From Argopecten irradians (lineage: Eukaryota > Mollusca > Bivalvia > Pectinida > Pectinidae), in NCBI RefSeq assembly GCF_041381155.1, contig NC_091147.1:12401030-12465029 (forward strand): a stretch of 64,000 bases of DNA, read 5' to 3'. Below are positions 10,539 to 22,984 of this stretch, piece after piece (position 1 is the stretch's first letter; each line of letters begins with the position of its first letter). The notes beneath the pieces are model-generated. The model saw only the letters and a program-made list of their open reading frames with translations. It made no database searches and was not told the DNA's origin. Position numbers and translations under genes: made by a program.

Positions 10539-10949
10539 ACGGATTACATATCTGTCCAATTGTTACCAAACTTTAAGCATATTCCTTGTGTGGGCTAAAG
10601 CATGTAAGATGTATATACAATGGTGACTAAATAATGATAAAGCATAATCATGTTAACTTAAAATACTGACATGGAAAAAGCTATGGAATTTCACACCGAT
10701 GATCAAACACATCACTTTTCCAACATTTTTACAAGAAACAAAATGATTATGATTACCAAAACTTGTCCCAAAAGTCCTAGAACACTAGAAATACTGTACA
10801 CCAACTTCCTTTTGTGGCTATCATGGGAAGACTCATATTGGATTTTCCTTGATTAATTTGATTTTAACTATTTTCACAGATATGTTAGCTGGAAAGACAA
10901 AACCAAATCAACAATTTACATAATTCAGAGAAAAGTACTCATTATAAAT

Positions 10950-11250
10950 ATTTAAAGGCCACTTCGTTTCCAAAATAAAAATTAAAAATTAAAAGATATT
11001 CGTGTCGTAATGGTCATACTCACAAATCAAGAACTTTTAATGTTATTCACCATAAAATCATTTTGAAAATTACAACATTTCAATGTATATGTTTTAATTT
11101 TAAAAGTGCAAAAATGAGCTTGAAAATGAATATTGACAGGACTGCCAAAAACCATTATATTTACATGTACAGTGCAGCGAAGGGAGCACATACGATCAGA
11201 CTATGAAGCCAAATTGTGGTTTACAATTTCATTTTACATTTGTACAGTGT
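10950..11250. repeat. dispersed AT-rich repeat (related to 16510-16610)
   Basis: ATATTTACAT, ACATACGATCAGACTATGAAG and CAAATTGTGGTTTACAATTT at 11155-11235 match ATATTTACAT, CAGACCATGAAGTC and CAAATTGTGGTCTACAATTT at 16525-16600. Confidence 0.45.
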
Positions 11251-11646
11251 TATTATTAGCACGGTTCCCACGTAACCTTGAAAACTGGAAAAAGTCTGGA
11301 CAATTGAAATAAAAATAGAGAAAACCTAGAGAAACAAGGAAAATTTGTTGAAATTTCTTGATAAAGCCTTGAATTTTATTACTTGCATTTATTCAAATAT
11401 GTCCAAATCAGCAACTAGCTTATTTGAGAGGCATGTAGGAAGCTACATAAACAAACCAAGGTCAATATATAGTTTATTCATTGTTTTCTTTCATAATGAA
11501 TGTAGTTTTAAGACCATTTAGCATCATTCAAGTTACAAGTTAACAAAGAATTTCACGCCAAAATACTATGGAAATCCAGCGGTGGCCGCAAATTTGTCTC
11601 GCCGTCCTCGTAATCTTGACGTCACGTCAATTTTTCCTGACGTCAT

Positions 11647-11652
11647 TTTATT
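11647..11652 (-). terminator. likely poly(A) signal of the MCT-like gene
   Basis: The minus strand reads AATAAA 52 nt past the stop codon. This is position-based inference. Confidence 0.45.
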
Positions 11653-11703
11653 GTTTCTGTCTGACGACACAATGAATTTCCAGCCAATGATAATGGCTTG
11701 TGG

Positions 11704-11840
11704 TCATTCAGCGGTTCTCTGCCTACAGAGCAACCGAAGGATGACTGGTTTTAGCAGTAAAACTATGCCAGCGAGAAGCATACAACCTCCCATGAATTGG
11801 AACGACGATATGTACGTGTGTGTCCTGTCCCGCAGGAAAC
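11704..11840 (-). CDS. MCT-like transporter, last coding exon
   Basis: The acceptor is TTTCTAG|GTTTCC. It encodes GFLRDRTHTYISSFQF, then TM12 (GGCMLLAGIVLLLKP), a short basic tail and TGA. Its first two bases complete the Gly of PLIG from the previous exon. Confidence 0.85.
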
Positions 11841-14800
11841 CTAGAAACACAAATAGACGTACGGACTGAGACACTACATGTAAAATTTCCATTAAAACAA
11901 GGATAAAAACTGCCATTAAAGCCTAAATTGAAAAATACGAAGTGGATTTGGAAATTTTGATTTTGGTCAAATAGTCTAAAATCTTTTAAAATAATTTCTT
12001 GTCAATAATTAAGAGGCCAGAATACTGATATTTGGCCTGTACAAGGGTGAAGGGCTATCAAGTGAATGACTTTGACCTACTTTTATGGATCAAATATATA
12101 AGAAACTTCCAGCTTCTATTGAAGAGTTCCTTGTATCGCCTTATTTGTTAGCCACTATTGTATCCTATTCCTGTGTCCTTTAATGCCAATAGTCGGGTGA
12201 CCGTTAAGGCTGAAAGTAATTAAGGTCACTCGTGACTGAGAGAGAAAAGATGAAAATCTTTGAAATTAAATGTTCGAAATAAGAATATGCATTTTTGGCG
12301 AGTGGTGTAAATACTTATAGTATATCTTAATATAAACCTTACCTATTAATGGAGCAGAAGCTGCAAGAGCAAAACCTTGTGAAAATATTGCTATTCCCAT
12401 CGCGCTTCGAAAATTCTGAAATCCTAGGAAATCTATTAGTATGGTTGGTGTCATGGCGAAAATTCCTCCCGCAAATAAGCCGTGAACGATGGAATAAATC
12501 AGCATCGACCAGAATTGCTGAAAGAAGTAGGCTAACTGCATCATAGCCCCGGTAATGAGGACCGAGACGGCTATCACTCGGGAACTTGTCATCCATCCTC
12601 GATCAACAATAGCGCCACACAGGAATCTCCCGACAATGTCACATCCACTCATGGCTGACACCAGTGCAGTGATCTGACTAGTGTGCAGGTCGAGATCACG
12701 AGCCAGAGCCGCAATGTAGATATGGCCATACGCCGAACCTATGCTTCCTAGACAATAAACGAACAGAAAAATTGACATAACCGGATTCTTCAATAGTGAG
12801 AAATCAATGTGGATGATCGTCAAACATGTCTGTCTGTGACTGTTTGTACTTTCTGTATCGGCATTTGGTCGTCGTGCATTTAAATCAGCAGTAGCCTGCA
12901 TCTGGGAAAGATCAGTTATTGAGGCAGTGAATAGGTCCGCGTGGCTAGAAAACCGTTTGTCATGTTTTGTGATGGGTTCCCTTTTCAGAGCTTCGTCTAT
13001 TTCGGAATTAAGGAGATGTATCTCTGTGCCATTGCTGTATTTAGAAAAATCTTTGAAATGTGCAGTGGATTCATTCTTTTCGAAATCATCCCCACCGATG
13101 ATGTTTATGTCTGCAGATTTGCCATTGCAGCTATCAATGGAATTCATTTCAGCATCACCATTTAGCAATGTCAGAGAATGTTGTAGTGCCTCTGGCTGAC
13201 ATGAAACACCATCCTGTTGTATATTTGGTTTTGTTCTTGGATAGTTTCTTCCATTTCTTTGTTCGAAGATTGGCGTATTTACACGAACTTGTGGATTTGA
13301 TTTACTTAACACTTGTACTGCAGACAGATGACCTAGTTTATTCTCTATAAGATCGATCTTCTCCTTTTCGATAGAAACATCTTTCGTGTTTCCAATTTCA
13401 GTTCGAACGTCTTGTTTTATTATCGATTGATTGTGTGATATCGCTGGGCGCATCAACATCCCACCTATCAAGGAATGGGAGAGAAGTGCTGAAGTTAACA
13501 GTAAAGCTCCCCGAAGTCCGTAGGTCTCGACAAGGAACTCAAATATGGACGGAAGAACGAGACCACCCAGACTCCCTCCGGCAGTAACACAGGCATTGGC
13601 TAAGCTACGTCTCTTTTCAAAGTATTGTCCAATCACATAGGCGCTAGGTCCGTGGATACACCCAAAAGCGATTCCTAGAAACAGAACATTTTCTTATTAA
13701 TGCATTAGTATTCATCCACATACAATTTCTTGGAAATGATAATTAGGTACATATTATATATTTCGTTTAACTTAATTACAATGGCGTCATCGTCATTACT
13801 CTTAAAACATAGTTGTGATGTCTTCTATTGTTGTTTCTTTACTTTAACTCCCAGATTTTCGAACGATTACCTGTACATTGTAACTGTCCTATATGTTATC
13901 TTTTACTGTCTTTAATGTGGCTCGGGTAACTTATAGGAGAGTTACACAATACGGGGGAGTATGTCTCCGGGCATACTTCCATAATTATGTTGAACACACA
14001 ACCTGCCGGAATATTTCATTATTTTTTAATCCAAATAACGAAAAAAATCCCACACAATGAATATGAAGAGAATTTAATCCGCTATCGATGCGGAATTAAA
14101 CACATTTACAAAATTTCTGTATATATCCCAGATCTAGTTTTTCCTCCTTGTTATGAATTCACCATTTAACACTTATCTACAGATTTAACTCCAATTCCCG
14201 CTTTCTAAAACCTTATTGTTTTTGTACACCACTTTGACTTTAAATTTCCAAATCATCTACACTGTAGTTTTACACTTATTTTGATAGTGTTTCAACACTA
14301 TTTCAGAATTTCACCTAAATATTATTGGCTGTGTTGAATGGAAATGCACATGGTATGAAGATGTGTGCGTAATAATTAAGTTAGAACGAATATACGTACC
14401 CGGCCTACTATACCTTTCGGCCGGGTACGAATTGGTCCCTATGTGTCGTAGTGCAGCCCTGCCTCCGGAAATCACTCTATTCTTTTTTGTAGGTTTCCAA
14501 TTATTTTATGCGTATACATGCATTTACATATTATGTTTGTCCAAAACAAACATAACTACCATTCTTAATATCTACCGTGCCGCTCACAAGACGTCAAATT
14601 CACAATTTGTGGACTTGCCGTATAAATTCCCTTCAGAAAGACCTTCATGTGTATTATGCAAAAATATAATGCTTCGATGAGAATTTGATATTTTATGTGG
14701 TTCAGTTTTATTGCCAAGTAGGTAAGCGATATCAAACAAGTACGATAAAAATGCAAACAGGCGTTTTATAATGGTTTGCATAATCACCCCTTTGCTCCAT

Positions 14801-17800
14801 TAGCAGTAATAGGCACCAATTGTAGCTCAAAAGACGACACCATTTTCTTTCAAAAAGTCTTTTGAGCTACAATATTGCAGCTATAACTAATTATGTTTTC
14901 AAAAATCCAAGATTGTCCCTAGAGAGGTCGAACTTTTTAAATTCTCCGAATTCAATGAAAGTTCTGGGGGGGACTGTTTTGAACTGGCCTGGAAATCACT
15001 GTTATATGCGATCATTTTAGCAAGACGCTTTCAAACAAACACCTAAATTGCAAGTCTAGTTTCATAAGCCATTTCTTTACCACATCAGACATTGGAAATA
15101 AATGTCCTTTTTACGCTTAAATTGAGAAAGTAATATCCCTCCATCACTGTCAGTGGACAGTTTTACATGTCCGACCAAAAAGCATGCTTCATGCATTCCG
15201 TTCATGAATGCTATTCATCACATATAACACAGGCAAAGATAATTCTATGTTGCCATTGTGTACATTGGATTTGTCATGGTTAAATGCATATTGGTAGAGT
15301 TACCTGAGCTCATAGGCAAAGGCAAAAACTGGCTTATATTAGAGATAAAAGTGTACTTTATTAACACAAAGACTTGCTACTTTTAAGCTAGAGATAAGCC
15401 TCAAACTGTACAATATGTGGGAGAGAAAACAGATCATCTCGGTCCTGACGGGCCTCGATACAATTATCTCTCCCACATATTGTACAGTTTTGGGCATATC
15501 TCCATAACGTACCATTTCATTTCAGTTATGTATTTAGCGATCGGAAACACATGAACGCAATACATTTAAAAGGATAGAAGAATAGATTCGTGGAATTTGT
15601 TTGATTATTATATCGATACGGGGTACTTACTGTTGCGATGATTACGATGAAACCATTAATAAATAAGTACAAATACTGTCCTACCTTTGTGCAATATTTA
15701 GGAAACTTTACATGGAGTAGGAATGATTCTTAGTAACGCCTATTATACGGAACATCATATTCTGACTGAGATACAAGATATAATTTATACTTTGAAGCGG
15801 AACCGATGGATTATTTTCCAGTACAAACCGAAGATTAATCCATGAGTGAAGAGGAGAAAGTTGACATTCTGGGCCAAACATCCGAGAGCGTAGGCTAATG
15901 CTGCTAACAATCCACCACAGAGTGTCGTCTGCTGTGGAGTCAGGTAACGAAGGCCTATCGCCATGATGGGTAGAGCTGGAATGTATAATTTTTTACTTAA
16001 CCTTTCAACTCAGTAATTTAAATGCCGTTGACCTATGACACGCTAATTTAAATGCTGTTGACCTATACTGTGTATTACATCTCCACCCTTTTTTAATTAA
16101 TATAAGACTTTTGCTTTCTTTATTTTAAAATCTTTTCTTTTATTTATAAGAATTTTTATTAAAAAGAATGTCAAAAAAAAAAACCCATACACCCAGTATG
16201 GTTTTTCTGTGATCAGTTGAATATTTTTGAAATAATCTATATCAAAGTCGGTCACAATTTATGACATTTGACTGCTGATAGATACACAAAGCTTTGAATT
16301 TCTATAACACACAGTATCTGTTTCTGGGGATTGGAAATCTGTCTAACAGCTTAATGTTTTTAAAATGAATTACTCATATCATTAGGAAATTACTAGTTTT
16401 TCACTGTAATAACAATAATTATAAAAACAGAACTGTGTATCATAATGTCATATGAACAGCATAACTTGAAACTAAAAATCCTTTTGAATTATATTATTAT
16501 TTGTGGGAGTACTGCAAAAATTATTATATTTACATCTATGGTGAAGTGAAATAAGTACATACAGTCAGACCATGAAGTCAAATTGTGGTCTACAATTTCA
16601 TTTCTTATGTTGATTTAATTAAGCTGTACTTTGTATGGTTTGAGTCTAAGGGATTACATCCAGTAACATTTCAACTCTGTTATTTAAATGATGTTGACCT
16701 ACGACATGCTAATTTCAATGCAGTTGACCTATACTGTATCTGAGCTATATGGATACACTGTTCTTGCAGTTATAATACAACAAATCGTGTGCTATAAACT
16801 GATATGAATAAATGCTATATATTTTTGGGTATAATAATTATTTTCCATCTCTTAGTTCCAATAAACATACAGAATAATCGCATTTATGTAAACTAATATT
16901 CAAAGTGAAATATGTTATTTGCATCTCACTAGCCTAACAAAGATGCAAATTTGGGGGTCTCACTAAAATTATGAAATCCATATACCATATATATGTGCGG
17001 CATGATCATTTCTAATTAATGTAATAGCCTTGAAATCATCTTTTTTTGGCTTTTCTTCAAATCATCTTTTTTTGGCTTTTCTTCAAATACATATGAAAAA
17101 TCATATGCGAATAAAACAACAGTTTTCAGCACATAAAAATGAAATCACTGAATACACTGAATTTAATGAGACAATATTTCATGTTTAATACCTTATTATT
17201 ATTCAAAACATGACTAAAGAATTTACTCTTTGTGTTTATTCCCCATAATGCATGCTTCTTAGATTAATACCACAATCTTTTTTCATAAATCAGACTGAAT
17301 TCCAGCATAATGATAAAAACGGACTCAAACAGTGTTAAATTAGCATACTTAATTATAAATAAAATACTTAAAAACGCTCTTATTCCCTAATGATGGTTTG
17401 AAAAGTATACATGAAAATTAAAATGTATTTTGATATTTTCAACATTTAATGATTTACAAAATAACTTGAAATATATATAGGTGGCTTATGATATTGTGTA
17501 AAATACAGATATCCTCGAGTGAGTTCCGGTTGTAGATATTAAGCATTGGCATTCAGTTAGCTGTCAAAGTCAATATGAATACCAACTGGAGGGAGGCAAA
17601 TTTCATGATGCGCTCTAGCTTCATGGAGATCGATTGCTAATGATACAAAAAAGCTTTTCAATCAATTCCGATTAAATATACCGGAATGAAAGAAATAATA
17701 TGTATATGCGCAAAGAAGTTTGATATAGGATACTATCCAATTGATGTTGTCAGAGTAAATTGAAGCTTGCCATAAAGGGATTTAAAGGATATGATAAATA

Positions 17801-18851
17801 CAAGGTACACATATTGAATAACAAAATTTTAGAGCGACAAATGACATTTTGTTGCCATTTTCTCAAAAGAAAGAGAGAAGGTGATATTTATGTATCATTG
17901 ACTCACGGTCCAGTGATCTTCTGTAATGATCCTATTTTGTGATTTGCTACTAATATATGTGTGTATGAATAATGAAATAAATTGTCATCTTATAAAAGAG
18001 TGCTTGCATTTATAAAACAACACTTTTAGCTGGAATTCATAGTTTTCCAACTTGGAATTTACATGAAGTGTATGATATGCTGTTCACCGATATCAAATTC
18101 ATTTATCTTAGAAATTGCAATGTCTTTCAATTACATTATTGTATCGCATAACGCATGTTCTTTGTATTGAGTATAAGGAAATAGAAAATTAACTTTAAAA
18201 AAAGTGTTTAAACAATTTCTTTACCATTGCAATTTGATAACAATTGATGGATATGCTATTGTGCATTGACATTTATCATTTATGTAATCAATGCAAATCA
18301 GAATTATTGATTTGTAACTTTTTTTGAGGCTTAAGTCTCAGTACTTTCAGTACTTTGATTGTTACAAGAAATTAATATAAAAATGGATATTTCCAATAGT
18401 AAATATGCATTAGGTGTCTATATGACAGGTATGTTTATGGACAGATAAATTATTTCTCTTTAAGGTAAGATATGCATCAATGGTGTATGGAGCCCATTTA
18501 TTAAAATAATCTCGCTTTAAAAGAATAAAATGTCCATTTTTCTCGACCGCCGAGTTCATGCCCTTGATACTATAATATATAATATATGTATACTGTTGGT
18601 TACAAATTTTCGTACCAGTTTCCTGTGCCAAATGATATTGAATACATCCCAGCAGAAAAATCTATGATATGAAAAAAAAACCCGATGTGATGTCGCGTCA
18701 TACTTACAAAAGAAACTGTATGAAACCTGCATCAGCCCTGCTATCATTGACGTCATGGAGACGCTAGCGTCAAACATCACCAGAAACTCAATGAAGAAGA
18801 TGCCAAAGGATTTTATCGTCCCCACGATCAAGGCAAAGTTACAGGTACATC
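11704..18851 (-). CDS. SLC16/monocarboxylate transporter-like MFS carrier (partial, 5' exon not found)
   Basis: Minus-strand exons 18708-18851, 15829-15975, 12343-13674 and 11704-11840 join in phase 1 throughout and give about 586 residues. The order is TM1-2 (ALIVGTIKSFGIFFIEF), TM3-4 (LCGGLLAALAYALGC), the MCT-like YFEKRRSLANACVTAGG at TM4-5, a hydrophilic loop of about 190 residues, then the C-terminal six helices ending LLAGIVLLLKP and a stop at 11704. Members move monocarboxylates, thyroid hormone, amino acids or creatine with or without protons; the substrate cannot be read here. The upstream exon should carry the PDGGWGW/PDGGYGW motif but I could not find it between 18.9 and 26 kb. An AATAAA signal (minus) lies at 11647-11652. 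Confidence 0.82.
12343..13674 (-). CDS. MCT-like transporter, large exon
   Basis: 444 codons. They begin IAFGCIHGPSAYVIGQYFEK and run through TM5-6. A long Ser/Asn/Asp-rich cytoplasmic loop follows (about 13440 down to 12820), then TM7-11, with GRFLCGAIVDRG as the second-half MFS loop signature. The donor is ATAG|GTAAGG. Confidence 0.9.
15395..15500. repeat. hairpin repeat in MCT intron
   Basis: AAACTGTACAATATGTGGGA pairs with TCCCACATATTGTACAGTTT around a spacer of about 45 bp. The stem of more than 25 bp is nearly perfect. Confidence 0.65.
15829..15975 (-). CDS. MCT-like transporter, TM3-4 exon
   Basis: The acceptor is ATTCCAG|CTCTACC and the donor is the weak CTTCG|GTTTGT. It encodes LPIMAIGLRYLTPQQ and LCGGLLAALAYALGC, then NVNFLLFTHGLIF, joining to GIAFGC of the next exon. 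Confidence 0.85.
16005..16760. repeat. direct duplication of about 85 bp flanking 580 bp
   Basis: TTCAACTCAGTAATTTAAAT, GTTGACCTATGACACGCTAA and GTTGACCTATACTGT at 16005-16080 recur, diverged, at 16670-16745. Each copy also has an internal repeat of GTTGACCTA. The nature of the spacer is unclear. Confidence 0.5.
17030..17090. repeat. 26-bp tandem duplication
   Basis: ATCTTTTTTTGGCTTTTCTT is present twice in succession. Confidence 0.75.
18708..18851 (-). CDS. MCT-like transporter, TM1-2 exon
   Basis: It encodes CNFALIVGTIKSFGIFFIEF, then DASVSMTSMIAGLMQV, typical of MCT TM1 and the start of TM2. The donor is TTTT|GTAAGT. The acceptor TTTAAAG|GATG at 18852 is inferred from phase, and the pyrimidine tract is poor. 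Confidence 0.72.
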
Positions 18852-18989
18852 CTTTAAATAACAACACGCCACATGTAGATACTTCAAGGTTAGTTGACCG
18901 ATCAACCGTACGTGCAGTAATATGAAGTGTAACATAGCAAATATCATTCCGAAAGGAATAATTCATTTTTGACATAAAATATCATTTAA

Positions 18990-19012
18990 GAATAATAATA
19001 ATAATAATAACT
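18990..19012. repeat. (AAT)n microsatellite
   Basis: Seven ATA/TAA units just upstream of the MCT TM1 exon. Confidence 0.8.
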
Positions 19013-19369
19013 TAATAATGTAGAACATGGAATATTGGTTTGTAATTTTAAAACAAGTCTGTACTTCTAATATTGTCTGAGCGTAACATGCCATCTAGCC
19101 ATCTTGGTAACAGCACAAAAAATGACAGCATCGCCTTAGTGTTACTTAAACAATGACATGCATATTTCACACTCCAAAACGAGTTATATAGATTGGCTGT
19201 AATACATGTTTTTTTGAAAATATCGTACATAGACATCGTACATAGTGTACAATAATAAACATTAAGAACAAGTAACAGGTTACAGTAAGTGTTGTAAGCA
19301 ACATACATATGTACGTCCATTGCTATCAATTACATTTTCTAATATATGGCAAGTTATCGTTAGCGTAGT

Positions 19370-19870
19370 TAAGCTATCATTGTATGAAGTTTGAACAAAT
19401 TCTGGTGATGTATTTCAAGTTATCACCCGGAAATGAAATTTGTGAAATAACTTTTTATAGTTGACCTTTTGACCCCAATTCAATTTCAAGCTGTATTTTC
19501 CCATACACTACCATTGTGCGAAGTTTGATCAAAATACGTTGATTTTTTTCTCAAGTTATAGTCTGGAAAGTAATATTTTGTGAAACTATCTATAATTCGT
19601 ATACCAAATTCAATCCCGAGCTGTATTTTTCATATGCTACCACTGTGTGAAGTTTGACCCAAATCCATCCGTTAAATCTCAAGTTATCATCTGGAAACCA
19701 AATCCGGACATACAGACAGACAGACGGGAACAAACACTACAGTTCTCTTCCGGGTTTCACCGGCAGGGGACTAATAAACAAACCAATATTACCCAGCAGC
19801 ACTACCCATGCCCATCCACAGTCCACTGGGTGCGTCCTGCCACTCGGTTCCGCCATATCTAAAGTCATTT
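19370..19870. repeat. decayed tandem repeat ending in ACAGACAGACAGACGGG
   Basis: GTGTGAAGTTTGA, CTCAAGTTAT and CTGGAAA recur at about 19380, 19510 and 19640 (roughly 130-bp units). The array ends with ACATACAGACAGACAGACGG, a terminus like that at 50370. Confidence 0.6.
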
Positions 19871-20004
19871 ACTTCCCATTCCTGTTGATAGTAGTAACAC
19901 ATTGTGATCAGTTGGTCGGAAAATTGTATACGACCTCATCTGAATTTCAAAATAAAATCTTTCAAATAAAATATACGAGTGTCATTTGACACTCCATCTG
20001 CTGA

Positions 20005-20345
20005 CATGTTTGAAGTGTTAAACTGGTTGCCATCAGTAGAGTTCTATAAATATAGGAAAGGTCTAATGATGTACAATTAAGTGTATCAATCATCTGGTCC
20101 CTGAATACCTATGCAATGCTTTCCATGTAAAGTATCATGTTCATACCAGATGTACCAGATCTAGTCACGATAAGATTTTACAAATTCCTAAACACCGTAC
20201 CAAATTTTATGCAAATACTTGTTTAGTTTCAGCAAGTCAGATTTAGAATGCTTTAAAATCAGCTAAGGGAGTCTGTGAACATCAGTACTTTTAAACGTTT
20301 ATTTAGTAGACATCTTCCATATTACATGTGACTCCTGACAGCTTT
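20005..20345 (+). mobile_element. decayed LINE 3' fragment
   Basis: Plus-strand reading shows LNWLP-like NWLPSVEFYKYRKG, then CINHLVPEYLCNAFHVK, HRTKFYANTCLVSASQI and NISTFKRLFSRHL in shifting frames. This is the usual C-terminal region of non-LTR retrotransposon reverse transcriptases. It has several stops and frame changes and is inactive. Confidence 0.65.
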
Positions 20346-20756
20346 ATCATCTTAGTGATTAAGCTACAATCAACTTTTTATTTACTTAAGTAAAACCCCC
20401 TTTGTGAAGACAACTGGTTGATTCAGGATAACCTTAGTAATACCCCATATTATATCGACTTTCACATAGAGATTTACATGTATCTTTGTCTATGTGTGTT
20501 AACAATCTTATCTTTAACCTCAAACTATTAGTGTAATCAAATACTCTCCAAATGCTTATTACATATTTTGCTAAATTGTAGTTATAACGCATTTAGATTA
20601 TGTTATGTCTATAACTAAGTCAATATTGTTTTTTCTCTCTCTACACTATAGCATATATGCAAATTAGGCAAATGCCATTTTAAGATGCGTCATCGTCTTA
20701 ATGGCATAAAGTATATTTATCATTTGAACAATGCTTGGTAACTATCGTATATATAT

Positions 20757-21041
20757 ATATAAGTAACACAAAAATTATATAAAATAATTTATTTTGCTTT
20801 TTGTGCATGTGCAATCACTACTTCATTCCACATAGGACATAGTGCCCCGGAGTTTTTTCGGGATGCAATTAATTATTTTTGATACTTTTATCGTGAAGTA
20901 AAATTAGAATCTCAGATTTTCAATGATGTTAATGGTGTAAAGTAAATAACTTTTGCAACTCAAGCAAAGTTCTAATTCGTCTGCTCCTGTTTTCGACAGA
21001 AAAAAATACCATTCGTCAGCGGTGGGGTGGAACATCTTTAA
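20757..21041 (-). mobile_element. MITE family A, copy 2 (truncated)
   Basis: This is the reverse complement of family A. The TIR at the right reads GTCAGCGGTGGGGTGGAACA then TCTTTAA. The opposite end is missing, and the left border runs into an (AT)n tract. Confidence 0.75.
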
Positions 21042-21237
21042 TTGATCAACATGTATGCATAAAATGTATGCATCCTGTGATGATTTTAATTAACTACTAT
21101 GATATAACTTCGTCATTCTTTATATTTTTTATATTCCATATGTTTGTACATGTACTTTTAACTAACCCATTATTATGTGTTTTACTATCTATAGGAACAT
21201 GCGGTAGATTAAAGTGTTGTGTTATTATTATTATATG

Positions 21238-21386
21238 ATTAAAGTCTCTTTCTGGTGGTTCTATCGAAGGATAAAGTTGAGTAGGGTATCGATATTTGGA
21301 ATGGACCGCGAAGCGGTCCATGAAACAAATATCGATACCCTACTCAACTTTATCCTTCGATAGAACCACCAGAAAGAGACTTTAAT
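21238..21386. repeat. near-perfect 72-bp-arm hairpin
   Basis: GATTAAAGTCTCTTTCTGG to the centre GACCGCGAAGCGGTC, and back to CCAGAAAGAGACTTTAAT, forms a nearly perfect inverted repeat. A partial direct copy (TCTATCGA, AATAAAGTTGAGTAG) is at 22662-22686. Confidence 0.8.
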
Positions 21387-22984
21387 TCTTATATTTACAG
21401 TCTTAACTATTATTTTCATAGCTCAAAATTTACCCTTAATAGTGTTTATGGCATTTATAAGACTAAAATTGGATTATATCGTTTGGTTCCGACAGGCATT
21501 TCGAACCGCCACTTGAAGTGGCGGAAATTCCCGCCTATTTATCAATGAACATACCAATAAAATGAGTTCCGTCTGATGAAGCATATATCTGAGGTTTTCC
21601 CGGTATGGAACTATAAATCATTTTATTTATCTGTTGTTAAAAAACACCATGGTGCAAAGCAGTTTGGTTTTAATATTTTGCTTCGTATGATTTCACACGC
21701 TTACACAATTCATAACGTGGCAGGATATTTAACGTAGTTGTGACGCGGCGTCCGATTCAAACCGCATGTGTCAAGGAGGTGTGACAAACAGAGTTTCTTC
21801 AATTTCGTGATCACTTGAGTTCTTCTTAATCAGTTCACGTTTGAAATTCCTTGAATACACGGATGTTTACATAGTTCCATGTCATTCTTTACGGATTTTA
21901 GAGATTTTCAAATGTATCGGACGTCGTTTCGAGGAACATGTACAAACACAGGTAGGCCCACTACTGTAAACGTTTACTGTACCGCTCTCAAAATGTTAGC
22001 TATATTTATATTGTTGTTTTAAACACTTCAATAAATATTAGAGGTATCTATTACAAGTATTGTAAAGCTACAATTGAAGGATTCCGTTTCATTGATATTT
22101 CGAAACACCCAAACGTACATTGTGTATGTAAGTCCTACTCTCGCCGATTCACAGTAGATTCTAGATAACGTACAGGACTTGTCTGTCCGCCGAGGTGAAC
22201 AAAAATGCATTGTCGTGCTAGGTCGTTTTGGTTACACTTATCCAACTCAAATACTGACGTGTTCTGACATATCTTATCCATTCGCGTACAACCAAAGATG
22301 TTAAAAATACGAATATAATGTAGATCTAGGCTACATGTTGTAGAGAACAACACAGACTCACAGACACACAACATGTAAACATTGCGACGTCATCGGAATG
22401 TGCAAAACTGTACATTGTTACAACATTGTTTATTTATCATACGCACGAAGCATTGCTCAAAGAGGTACGGTAGTAACATAAACAATGTAACTTTTCTACA
22501 TTTGTATTTACACACGTACATGTATATGTGTTCAAACCTATTTTGATACATGTACATGTTCATCGAACGTACGTTCGGTTACTGAAAACACCAAAAGTTT
22601 CTGATTTGGACCATCATAAATTCATTCGTGCGGCTCCAAATTGCGTGTGACATACTCAATCTATCGAGAAATAAAGTTGAGTAGCCTTTTGTTGAAATCA
22701 ATGGGGTTTATACTATCAATTCACCACTGACTGTAAATATTATTATATGATTATAACGGTTACTTTGCCAGTGTGGACGGGTCTAGAAAATATGCTTTAA
22801 TGATTTATCTACGCATATCTTCATGCTTTTCTCTGATTTAGAAAAAAAAAACACCTATCGTTATTCGAGTCGAAATGTACTAGATATCGAAATTTCTCTG
22901 TTTATGAAAATTTCAATATGTAGACTAGCTATGTATAATAGCTTCCTACATATAAACAGAGGAAGACAAGAGTCAAGAAGTTTT

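Noticed and set aside
11582-11869. 95-residue plus-strand frame
   Set aside because: It is the shadow of the last exon of the MCT-like gene on the opposite strand.
12339-13350. Smaller frames overlapping the transporter exon on both strands
   Set aside because: Shadows of the 444-codon exon, which has clear MFS motifs.
16005-16760. LTR-like direct repeats
   Set aside because: The repeated blocks are only about 85 bp, the spacer has no coding sequence, and TG...CA ends or a primer-binding site are not seen.
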